In this document: piece by piece, positions 1 to 5,681 of the stretch
Position numbering within the stretch: the stretch's first letter is position 1
How the letters are laid out: every line of letters starts with the position of its first letter
From: an uncultured Eubacteriales bacterium
GTDB taxonomy: Bacteria > Bacillota_A > Clostridia > Oscillospirales > Oscillospiraceae
Reading direction: 5' to 3'
DNA: 7,228 nucleotides
Assembly (NCBI GenBank): GCA_949747935.1
Contig: CATKHE010000287.1
Location: forward strand, 1-7,228
Made by a program: the position numbers and the translations under genes
The notes under the pieces: generated by a model
The model's input: only the letters and a program-made list of their open reading frames with translations
What the model was told of the DNA's origin: nothing
Databases searched by the model: none

Positions 1-147
1 ACCACTGACACCGCCGAGGCGGGCTGATACCCGCCAAAGCATAAAATCCTTTTGGCAGTGTGTTTTCCTAATAAAACGCAATCTTATGGAAACTAATGGC
101 TATTTACAGCAATTTAGAACAATTCAACATCTAAAAACAGGGTACTC
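1..147. other. Left-edge intergenic region, no gene assigned
   Basis: The first 40 bases are GC-rich and the rest is clearly AT-rich, as expected for a gap between genes. A 6-bp hairpin (GGCGGG 18-23, CCCGCC 30-35) is present but has no T-run, so it is not a convincing terminator. Two unproven readings exist for the GC-rich edge. It could be the tail of a plus-strand gene stopping at TGA 25-27. It could also be the start of a divergent minus-strand gene with ATG at 42-40, preceded by AAAAGGA about 4 nt away, of which only 14 codons would lie inside the window. Neither can be decided without flanking sequence. Confidence 0.3.
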
Positions 148-176
148 TTGATTTTTTTGCTCTGTTGGAGTATGAT
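148..176 (+). promoter_or_regulatory. Sigma-A-type promoter for tatD
   Basis: A -35 box TTGATT (148-153) and a -10 box TATGAT (171-176) are separated by exactly 17 nt. The spacer begins with a T-run. The transcription start would fall near 183, leaving a leader of only about 20 nt that contains the AGGAGG ribosome site at 190-195. This is the best-matching vegetative promoter in the window. Confidence 0.75.
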
Positions 177-203
177 ATGGAAAATGTTTAGGAGGACCAC
201 GCC

Positions 204-977
204 ATGCGCTTATTTGACACTCACGCCCACTACGACTCCGGGGCCTTCAACGCCGACCGGCTGGAGGTGCTGGCCTCCATGCCGTCGAAGGGGGTGGAGC
301 TGATTCTCAACCCCGGCTGCGACCTGGAAAGCTCCCAAACAGCGGTAGAGCTGGCAGAACGGTTCCCCTTTGTCTACGCCGCCGTGGGGATCCACCCCTC
401 CGACTGCGAGGGCTTCTCTCAGGACACCGTGGACGCCCTGCGCGAGCTGGCCGCCCGGCCCAAGGTAAAAGCCGTCGGTGAGATCGGACTGGACTACTAC
501 TGGAAGGAAAACCCACCCCACGACTTCCAGCAGAGCGTTTTTCATTCCCAGCTGGAATTAGCGGAGGAATTGAAACTGCCTGTTATCGTCCACGACCGGG
601 AAGCCCACCGCGACTGCCTGGAAGCCGTGAAGGCCCATCCCAATGTCACTGGGGTGTACCACTGCTACTCCGGCAGCCTGGAGGACGCCAAAGTCCTGGT
701 AAAGCTGGACTGGATGCTGTCTTTTACCGGGGTGGTCACCTATAAGAACGCCCGGAGGTCCCTGGAGGTCATTCACTGGCTGCCCATGGACCGGATTATG
801 ATCGAGACCGATTCCCCCTACCTCACTCCGGAGCCCTTCCGTGGAAAACGGAATGATTCGGGCTATGTTTGCCGGGTGGCGGAAACCATCGCTCAGGTAA
901 AGGGGATCACCCCCGAAGAAGTTGCGGAAACCGCCTTTCAAAACGGCATAAGATTTTTTGGAATTGAGGAGAATTGA
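204..977 (+). CDS. tatD: TatD family metal-dependent hydrolase/DNase
   Basis: Cytosolic TIM-barrel hydrolase of the amidohydrolase superfamily; family members act as 3'-5' exonucleases on DNA or RNA with two divalent metals. All the expected ligands are visible: the HxH pair H7/H9, E93 in GEIGLDYYW, H130 in VIVHDREAH, H153 in VYHCYSG and D203 in ETDSPYL, followed by the typical PFRGKRN segment near 211-217. The 257-residue length is normal for a full TatD. The start is supported by AGGAGG 8 nt upstream and by the N-terminus MRLFDTHAH, which begins directly on the first barrel strand. It is the first gene of a two-gene operon; its stop lies 2 nt before the ATG of the radical SAM gene. The family is certain; the physiological substrate (DNA repair, RNA turnover or other) is not known. 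Confidence 0.95.
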   Translation: MRLFDTHAHYDSGAFNADRLEVLASMPSKGVELILNPGCDLESSQTAVELAERFPFVYAAVGIHPSDCEGFSQDTVDALRELAARPKVKAVGEIGLDYYWKENPPHDFQQSVFHSQLELAEELKLPVIVHDREAHRDCLEAVKAHPNVTGVYHCYSGSLEDAKVLVKLDWMLSFTGVVTYKNARRSLEVIHWLPMDRIMIETDSPYLTPEPFRGKRNDSGYVCRVAETIAQVKGITPEEVAETAFQNGIRFFGIEEN

Positions 978-982
978 CTATG
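966..982 (+). promoter_or_regulatory. Ribosome binding site that decides the radical SAM start
   Basis: GAGGAG at 966-971 lies inside the last codons of tatD. A TTG at 974-976 is in frame with the radical SAM gene but is only 2 nt from this site. The ATG at 980-982 is 8 nt away, a normal spacing, so ATG 980 is the better start. Because the site and the tatD stop (975-977) are so close, translation of the two genes is probably coupled. Confidence 0.75.
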
Positions 983-1600
983 ACCATCACCTATGAATAC
1001 GAGGGGGCACTGTACGTCAACCTGACCAACAAGTGCAACTGCTCCTGTGAATTTTGTCTGCGTCAGGGCAGGGCTCAAGGCTCCATTTACACCCAGGACT
1101 CCCTCTGGCTGGAGCGGGAACCCACCCGTCAGGAGGCACTGGACAGCTTTCTCAGCCGGGATGTGTGCTCCTATCGGGAGATTGTCTTCTGCGGCTATGG
1201 CGAGCCCACCTACCGTCTGGACGATCTGTTGTGGCTGGTGGACCGGCTGAAGGAGCGCTTCGGGGACCAACTCCCCCCTGTGCGGATCAACACCAACGGA
1301 CATGCCAGCCTTATTAACGGGCGGGACGTGTGTCCGGAGCTGAAAGGGCGGATTGATACTCTGTCCATCTCGCTCAACACCGACAACGCCGCCGGTTATA
1401 CCGCCCTGTGCCATCCCGTTCAGGGGGAGGTTGCGTGGCAGGCCATGCTGGACTTTACCCGAGAGGTCGCCGGCTATGTTCCCAACGTAGTTATGACCAT
1501 TGTAGACAAGGACAAGACGGCAGAGGAAATTGCCAACTGCAAAAAAATCGCCGCGGATCTGGGCGTCACCCTGCGGATACGCAGCTTTATTGATTCCTGA
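980..1600 (+). CDS. TatD-associated radical SAM protein
   Basis: Compact radical SAM enzyme of 206 residues. The cluster motif CxxxCxxC is C19, C23 and C26 in NKCNCSCEFC, with a further cysteine at C21. GYGEP at about 72-76 is the SAM-binding counterpart of the usual GGEP motif, and RINTNG near 102-107 and SISLN near 129-133 match later barrel strands. No C-terminal SPASM or extra cysteine cluster is present, so the protein is little more than the core domain. It matches the family described as radical SAM, TatD-associated, which is usually encoded right after tatD, as here. The reaction is unknown; a role linked to the TatD substrate is inferred from gene pairing only. The in-frame TTG at 974 would add two residues but is too near the ribosome site. 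Confidence 0.9.
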   Translation: MTITYEYEGALYVNLTNKCNCSCEFCLRQGRAQGSIYTQDSLWLEREPTRQEALDSFLSRDVCSYREIVFCGYGEPTYRLDDLLWLVDRLKERFGDQLPPVRINTNGHASLINGRDVCPELKGRIDTLSISLNTDNAAGYTALCHPVQGEVAWQAMLDFTREVAGYVPNVVMTIVDKDKTAEEIANCKKIAADLGVTLRIRSFIDS

Positions 1601-1633
1601 ACAAACCGTTTTGCGGAACACATACACACTGAC

Positions 1634-1662
1634 GGTGCCGGCAGAAATGCCGGCGCCCTTTT
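1634..1662 (+). terminator. Intrinsic terminator of the tatD-radical SAM operon
   Basis: A 10-bp stem (1634-1643 with 1648-1657, one G-T wobble) closes a GAAA tetraloop (1644-1647) and is followed by CTTTTAT. It begins 33 nt after the radical SAM stop codon. The GC-rich stem plus T-run fits a rho-independent terminator. Confidence 0.85.
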
Positions 1663-1664
1663 AT

Positions 1665-1856
1665 CTCCTGGAACAACCCTGCCCTTTGGAGCATATCATA
1701 TAGTGGCCGGCAAAGTATGAAAGAATTTTCTGTTGGCGGGATAGGTCTTCCATCCCCAAGCGGACAGCGGCTGGCCATTTTCCAAAACAACCTTGGGCGG
1801 AGTATCGCCCTTGTTCCGCCTACCATCCTGCGGGCGGCAGAAAAGAAGGAATTTAT
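1665..1856 (+). other. Long, possibly structured leader before the hemerythrin gene
   Basis: This 192-nt stretch has no convincing coding sequence and no clear sigma-A promoter (TATAGT at 1699-1704 lacks a matching -35). It holds several helices: GGGAT-A-GG (1738-1745) with CCATCCC (1750-1756) around a TCTT loop; CCCAAG (1755-1760) with CTTGGG (1792-1797); GGGCG (1795-1799) with CGCCC (1806-1810), extended by AACAA (1786-1790) with TTGTT (1811-1815); and GGCGGA (1796-1801) with TCCGCC (1815-1820). The last three compete for the same bases. I do not recognise a known riboswitch class (the c-di-GMP, THF, ZTP and fluoride cores are not visible). The ribosome site AGAAGGA (1844-1850) sits 6 nt from the start codon. 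Confidence 0.35.
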
Positions 1857-2747
1857 ATGCATCAAATCCAGTGGCAGGATCGATTCAACATCGGCGTGGA
1901 TGCCATCGACGAAGCGCACCGAAAGCTCTTCTCTATCGTTCAGAAAATCATGGAGCTCTATGTTGAGCAGCACAAAAACAAATTCGCCTGTGTCGAGGGA
2001 ATCAAATACTTCAAATCTTACGCCCTGAAGCACTTTACGGAGGAAGAGGCCTATATGCGGGAGATCGGATATTCCGGTTATCTGGCTCACAAGCGGGCTC
2101 ACGACAGAATGAGGCGGGAAACCCTCCCGGCTCTGGAGCGCGAGCTCTACTCCACAAATTTTTCCGCTGAGGCGGTCCAGCAATTTATCGGTGTCTGCAC
2201 CGGGTGGCTGACCGGACACATTATGATCGAGGACCGGGCCATCACCGGCAAAATAGCCAGCGAGCTTACTCTGCCGGCGCCGGATGACGAGCTGTCTCTG
2301 ATTCGGGCTGTGATTCTCTGCCCACTTCAGGAAATACTTGGAATCCCCATCCAATATCTTGGCCACTTTTCCGCCCAGGACACAATCTCAGACGCACAGT
2401 ACTACGAGCTGACTTATCTTGACCAATGGGGCAGCAAGCTTCAGTTTATTCTGATTATCGGCGAACAACCGCTGATTCAGGCCGCCGGTCTGATGTTTGG
2501 GATTGAACTGAACGCAATCAATGAAATCACACGCTTCGCTGTTCAGGAAATTGCCCAGAGCCTGATTCACCGCGCCGCCGCCTGTTTTGGGGAAGAACCC
2601 AACGCATACCGGCTGGTGGAGGACCACTTTCTGAAAGCCGCGGAGTGCAGCCAGGAATTTCGGGAGCACCCTCCCCAATACAGCCTGCTGTTCAGCGCGG
2701 AGCAGACCTGCTTCGTCCTCTGTATCAATCAAGTCCCGGCAGCCTGA
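1857..2747 (+). CDS. Bacteriohemerythrin fused to a CheX-like C-terminal domain
   Basis: Residues 1-130 form a bacteriohemerythrin domain with the full di-iron ligand set: H21 (DEAH), H59 and E63 (HFTEEE), H78 and H82 (HKRAH), H121 and D126 (HIMIED). Such domains bind O2, and some respond to NO or redox state, often as sensors or oxygen carriers in microaerobic bacteria and anaerobes. Residues about 145-296 lack hemerythrin character and follow the pattern of CheX/CheC-type CheY-P phosphatases: an amphipathic start (LIRAVILCPLQEILGI), a beta strand, then MFGIELNAINEITRFAVQE and a helix carrying E231-I-A-Q234 where active members have ExxN. No signal peptide or membrane segment is seen, so it is probably cytosolic. 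The start is set by AGAAGGA 6 nt upstream. The hemerythrin half is certain; the CheX assignment is by pattern only. No chemotaxis genes are nearby. Confidence 0.85.
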   Translation: MHQIQWQDRFNIGVDAIDEAHRKLFSIVQKIMELYVEQHKNKFACVEGIKYFKSYALKHFTEEEAYMREIGYSGYLAHKRAHDRMRRETLPALERELYSTNFSAEAVQQFIGVCTGWLTGHIMIEDRAITGKIASELTLPAPDDELSLIRAVILCPLQEILGIPIQYLGHFSAQDTISDAQYYELTYLDQWGSKLQFILIIGEQPLIQAAGLMFGIELNAINEITRFAVQEIAQSLIHRAAACFGEEPNAYRLVEDHFLKAAECSQEFREHPPQYSLLFSAEQTCFVLCINQVPAA

Positions 2748-2760
2748 CGCCTCCATTTCA

Positions 2761-2793
2761 AAATCCGCTGGATCATCAGATCTCAGCGGATTT
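2761..2793. terminator. Bidirectional terminator between convergent genes
   Basis: AAATCCGCTG (2761-2770) pairs perfectly with CAGCGGATTT (2784-2793); GATC 2771-2774 and GATC 2779-2782 can extend the stem across a one-base bulge. Because the stem ends in A/T pairs, each strand has a short T-run: TTTC on plus and TTTTG on minus. It lies between the hemerythrin gene (ends 2747) and the dehydrogenase gene (ends 2832), so it can stop transcription from both sides. Confidence 0.7.
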
Positions 2794-2831
2794 CTTGCGC
2801 TGTACAGGTTCTTTTTCTTTTGTCCGGTCGG

Positions 2832-3797
2832 TTATACGGCACTTACGAGATTTTTAGGCGTTCCGGCGGCAAAGGCTCTGATATTATCCACCGCAATATC
2901 CACAATCTTCTGCCGTGTCTCTCTGGGGGACCACGCCACATGAGGCGTAGCGATACAATGCGGGTGAAGCGCCAGCGGGTTATCGCCGCCGCAGGGCTCA
3001 TCGCAGAATACGTCTGTGGCATAGGTGCGCAGCTTTCCCGACTCCAGCGCCGCCAGCACCGCCCTCTCATCCACAACCGCCCCCCGGCTGGTGTTAATCA
3101 AAACTGCGCCCGGCCGCATTTTCTCAATGCTGCCCCTACCAATCAGCCCTCTCGTCTGTTCCGTCAGAGGACAGTGCAGACTGACAATATCCGACTGCCT
3201 GAGTAGGCTGTCCAAGTCCACAAAGCGGATCAAATCGTTCTCCAGCGCAGAGTCAGGTCTTCTGCGGTAGGCCAGGACCCGCATATCCATGGCCGCGGCA
3301 ATTTTTGCCAGGGCATAGCCAATATCTCCCATCCCCACGATTCCAATGGTCTTCCCTGTCAGCTCCATCTGCTCAATGGAACAAATCTGCGGATCAATGG
3401 ATTCCTTCCAGCCCACGGTTTTCACATAACGGTCAAACGCGGAGACGTTTCTCACCGCAGCAAAGAGGAGGGCCGCCGCCATCTGCGCCACAGCTCCCCG
3501 CCCGTAAGCCGGCGTATTGCAGACCACAATCCCGGCCCGCTCCGCCACCGCCAAATCAATCTGGCTGTAACCGGTGCCGAAGCTGTGGATCAGCCTCAGC
3601 CCGGGACAAGCCGAAATAGTCTCTGCTGTGACAGGACAGCGGTTGGTGCAAACCACATCGGCGTCTCCAATACAGGCTGCTATGTCGCCGGAATCGGAGG
3701 CCATATCATAGTAGATCAGTTCCCCCAACTCCGACAGCCCACTCCAATCTATCCCGCCAAAACCCACCAGATATCCGTCCAAAACCACAATTTTCAT
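2832..3797 (-). CDS. D-2-hydroxyacid dehydrogenase, NAD(P)-dependent
   Basis: Cytosolic oxidoreductase that reversibly reduces a 2-keto acid to a D-2-hydroxy acid. In 321 residues it shows the family's two-domain plan: a catalytic domain around a Rossmann domain with GMGDIG (155-160), and the catalytic trio R238 (NTSRGAVVDE), E267 (DVFCDEP) and H286 (TPHVAWSP). The second Rossmann strand ends in AYRRRP (176-181), with arginines where NAD-specific enzymes carry Asp, so NADPH use is plausible. NTPAYGRGAVAQM and the ELTGKTIGI segment resemble glycerate dehydrogenase/hydroxypyruvate reductase-like members, but the substrate cannot be fixed. The start is taken at ATG 3797, which has AGGAGG 6 nt upstream; an in-frame ATG at 3839 would add 14 residues (MRFPGRRLKYRRDF) with no family counterpart. 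It is the last gene of the aminotransferase-RidA operon. Confidence 0.9.
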   Translation of the reverse strand: MKIVVLDGYLVGFGGIDWSGLSELGELIYYDMASDSGDIAACIGDADVVCTNRCPVTAETISACPGLRLIHSFGTGYSQIDLAVAERAGIVVCNTPAYGRGAVAQMAAALLFAAVRNVSAFDRYVKTVGWKESIDPQICSIEQMELTGKTIGIVGMGDIGYALAKIAAAMDMRVLAYRRRPDSALENDLIRFVDLDSLLRQSDIVSLHCPLTEQTRGLIGRGSIEKMRPGAVLINTSRGAVVDERAVLAALESGKLRTYATDVFCDEPCGGDNPLALHPHCIATPHVAWSPRETRQKIVDIAVDNIRAFAAGTPKNLVSAV

Positions 3798-3847
3798 GAA
3801 ATCCCTCCTGTATTTCAGCCTCCGGCCCGGAAACCTCATATGGAAAT

Positions 3848-3874
3848 GAGCGGCGAGCCCCAGGCTCGCCGCTC
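3848..3874 (-). terminator. Perfect 12-bp hairpin between ridA-like and dehydrogenase genes
   Basis: GAGCGGCGAGCC (3848-3859) pairs with GGCTCGCCGCTC (3863-3874) around a CCA loop, 22 nt after the RidA stop codon. On the minus-strand transcript it is followed by ATTTCCATATG, a poor T-run. It may therefore be a partial terminator that lowers dehydrogenase expression, or a 3'-end stabilising or processing hairpin, rather than a full stop. I saw no clear promoter between it and the dehydrogenase gene. Confidence 0.6.
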
Positions 3875-3896
3875 ACCTGTGTAAGCTGGAACGATC

Positions 3897-4316
3897 TTAT
3901 TCAGCGGCGGCCACGAACTGCACCTCAACAGGCGCGTCGCCGGGCAGAGTGGCCAATCCAATGGCCGCTCTCGCACCGATTCCCCTGTCTCCCAGCTCCT
4001 CAAAGAGGTATTCAGAGACAACGTCACCCACCTTGGCATGGGTCAGGTAGTCCGGTTCCGCATTTACGTATACCGTGAGGCTGAGAATCTGAACAATCTC
4101 CTCTCCCTCGTTCAAACAGTTTCTCGCTGCGGTGAGCGCATTGGCTGCCGCCTGACGGATCGCCTCTCTGTAGGTCTCCAGGGGCTCGTCCGCCTTGATT
4201 TTGCCTGCCAAAACCAAGACGCCGTCCTTGCGAGGGGTCATGCCAGAGGTAAAGATAAAATTGCTGTAGCGCACGGCGGGCTTATACCTGCCTTGAGGAA
4301 TGGGGTTGGAGCTCAT
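3897..4316 (-). CDS. RidA family (YjgF/YER057c/UK114) enamine/imine deaminase
   Basis: Small trimeric cytosolic enzyme family that hydrolyses reactive enamines and imines released by PLP enzymes to keto acids and ammonia. The 139 residues include the N-terminal strand region SNFIFTSGMTPR and the C-terminal signature. Aligning with E. coli RidA, the substrate-carboxylate arginine (R105 there) is R116 in GARAAIGLATLP, and the catalytic glutamate (E120 there) is E131 in APVEVQF, with the same 15-residue spacing. Active deaminase chemistry is therefore plausible. Differences from canonical RidA are Ala in place of Ser/Thr after the arginine, and the VEVQFVAAAE ending. AGGAGG lies 9 nt before the start. 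It begins 42 nt after the aminotransferase gene, so it probably cleans up that enzyme's intermediates. Whether it is RidA proper or another Rid subgroup is not settled. Confidence 0.9.
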   Translation of the reverse strand: MSSNPIPQGRYKPAVRYSNFIFTSGMTPRKDGVLVLAGKIKADEPLETYREAIRQAAANALTAARNCLNEGEEIVQILSLTVYVNAEPDYLTHAKVGDVVSEYLFEELGDRGIGARAAIGLATLPGDAPVEVQFVAAAE

Positions 4317-4358
4317 AACAAGCGCCTCCTTGATTTATATTGAATTTTATACCTGCGC

Positions 4359-5570
4359 TTACGCCTTGCGGTAGCGCTCCATCAGCTCCATCAGCCGCTT
4401 CATCGCGTCGACTGCCTTGGTCTTGTCCTGTGAGAAGTTGATCCGGAACTGCCAGAGGAACTGAGGACCAAATTCCGTCCCCGGAGTCACAATCACGTTG
4501 GCCATTTCGCGGGCAATCCGGATGAACTGATGGAGAGAAACCACAAGCTCCGGAATCTTGATAAACAGGTAGCTCCCGCCCTGGGTGGCCTTGGCGGAGA
4601 CCCCCTTGTAGGGCGCAATTACCTCCATAATCGCGTCACGAATCTCCATATGCTGTCTGACCCGGTCGGCCAGCCAGCCCTCGGGCTCATGGAACCAGGT
4701 GCCAAACACGGCCTGGTTATAGCCGCCGCAGCGCAGAGACATGATGGCCTGCAGCTTCTCCATCCGCTCGATAATTGCCTCTGTCCCGAAGGCCGCCCCC
4801 AGGCGGTAGCCGCTGAGGGATTCGGTCTTGGAGGGGCCGAGGATGGTAATCAGATTCTCCGGAATCTCCTTCTGGGCCCGCAGATGGGTGTAGGTGACTC
4901 CAGGATAGACCTGACGGGAGTACAATTCGTCCACAATCAGGGTCACATTGTACCGCTTGGCCAGTGCGGCGATGGTACAGATCTCATCGTAGGAATAGAC
5001 ACAGCCCACCGGGTTGTTGGGATTGGAGAACAGGAACACCTTCACGCCGTCCTGAAACGCCGCCTCCAGCGCCGCCAAATCAATCCCCGCACGGTCGGAT
5101 ACATTCTCATAGTCCAGCTGAATCGGGACCATGTGGCCGTGGAAAAATTCAACCATCTTCCGGTTGGAAAAATAATCCGGCTCCACAATCGCCACCTTGT
5201 CTCCGGGCATCATGCAGCTGCCCATGGCCAGGAACAGCGCCCCCTGTGTACCGGGGGTCAGGATCAGATTTTTCGTTGGGTCCACCGGTGCGCCTGTGAA
5301 GGCGGCAAGGTCGGCCGCTACCTGTTCCAAAACTGACTTCCTGCCCCGGTACGGGGTGTAGGCCTGAGCCCCACCCTCCGCTACACCCGCGGAGAACAAC
5401 TCAAAGCTGCCAGGGGTGGGCTGGTGGGCGTCCACATCGCCGTGGGAAAAGTCCACCATAGGTCCCTCCAGCTTTTCACCCCTCAGCTCCAACTGAACAG
5501 ACTTCTGCAGGCTCTCCTGTCCGGGCGCATTGTCAATGCCCAACGTTTCAAATTTTTCTTCAATGGTCAT
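4359..5570 (-). CDS. PLP-dependent class I/II aminotransferase
   Basis: Fold-type I aminotransferase of 403 residues, probably a cytosolic dimer, exchanging an amino group between an amino acid and a 2-keto acid. Visible features are YTPYRGR (71-77) in the substrate/dimer region, NPNNPVG (183-189) with a PLP-contacting Asn, D214 in IVDELYS for the pyridine nitrogen, the Schiff-base lysine K248 in GPSKTESLSGYRLG, a phosphate-contacting R256, and R376 in QFRINF for the substrate carboxylate. The set is complete, so the enzyme should be active. The SKTESLSGYRLG motif differs from the usual SK-x-x-x-x-TGWRxG, which suggests a subgroup of its own within the aspartate/tyrosine/aromatic-type superfamily. 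AGGAGG lies 9 nt upstream of the ATG. First enzyme gene of the operon with RidA and a D-2-hydroxyacid dehydrogenase. The amino-acid substrate is unknown; aromatic or aliphatic amino acids are possible. Confidence 0.92.
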   Translation of the reverse strand: MTIEEKFETLGIDNAPGQESLQKSVQLELRGEKLEGPMVDFSHGDVDAHQPTPGSFELFSAGVAEGGAQAYTPYRGRKSVLEQVAADLAAFTGAPVDPTKNLILTPGTQGALFLAMGSCMMPGDKVAIVEPDYFSNRKMVEFFHGHMVPIQLDYENVSDRAGIDLAALEAAFQDGVKVFLFSNPNNPVGCVYSYDEICTIAALAKRYNVTLIVDELYSRQVYPGVTYTHLRAQKEIPENLITILGPSKTESLSGYRLGAAFGTEAIIERMEKLQAIMSLRCGGYNQAVFGTWFHEPEGWLADRVRQHMEIRDAIMEVIAPYKGVSAKATQGGSYLFIKIPELVVSLHQFIRIAREMANVIVTPGTEFGPQFLWQFRINFSQDKTKAVDAMKRLMELMERYRKA

Positions 5571-5604
5571 GGCTGACCGCCTCCTGTTTCAATTTGGTGA
5601 CCCT

Positions 5605-5633
5605 AACATACCATGAAGCTGCGGAAAAGTCTA
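5605..5633 (-). promoter_or_regulatory. Extended -10 promoter for the aminotransferase operon
   Basis: On the minus strand TGG-TATGTT (5613-5605) forms an extended -10 element. A modest -35, TAGACT (5633-5628), sits 17 nt upstream. A better-looking TTGACT (5640-5635) also exists but would leave a 24-nt spacer. The predicted transcription start is near 5598, giving a leader of about 28 nt with the AGGAGG site. A weak -35 next to an operator suits an activator-dependent promoter. Confidence 0.55.
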
Positions 5634-5653
5634 TAGTCAATCCCTTATGAGCT

Positions 5654-5670
5654 TATTCCAAAATGGAATA
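5654..5670. promoter_or_regulatory. Candidate LysR operator (T-N11-A inverted repeat)
   Basis: TATTCCA-AAA-TGGAATA is a perfect 7-bp inverted repeat that contains TTCC-N5-GGAA, the T-N11-A pattern of LysR-type regulators. Its centre (5662) is about 64 nt upstream of the predicted transcription start near 5598, where LysR recognition sites normally lie. It starts 12 nt beyond the lysR stop codon but is unlikely to be a terminator, since the stem is weak and no T-run follows on the minus strand. Confidence 0.55.
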
Positions 5671-5681
5671 GCTGGAACACA

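Noticed and set aside
938..1627. Minus-strand open frame of 229 codons opposite the radical SAM gene
   Set aside because: The opposite strand carries a clear CxxxCxxC radical SAM gene with ribosome site and operon context; this frame has no motif support.
1717..2028. Plus-strand open frame of 103 codons overlapping the leader and the start of the hemerythrin gene
   Set aside because: No ribosome site precedes its ATG, and its second half is a frame-shifted copy of hemerythrin codons with a Ser/Thr-rich composition. A short leader peptide cannot be fully excluded but has no positive support.
1587..2366. Long minus-strand open frame across the hemerythrin gene
   Set aside because: It is antisense to a gene with a complete hemerythrin ligand set, lacks a recognisable domain and ribosome site, and spans a terminator and a leader; it is a by-product of GC-rich codons.
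4530..5336. Plus-strand open frame of 268 codons opposite the aminotransferase gene
   Set aside because: It is a mirror of the aminotransferase reading frame, rich in Gly, His and Leu, without domain motifs, and the opposite strand encodes an intact enzyme.
5654..5670. The same inverted repeat considered as the lysR terminator
   Set aside because: The stem is only 7 A/T-rich base pairs and the minus-strand sequence after it (AGCTCATAAGG) has no T-run.
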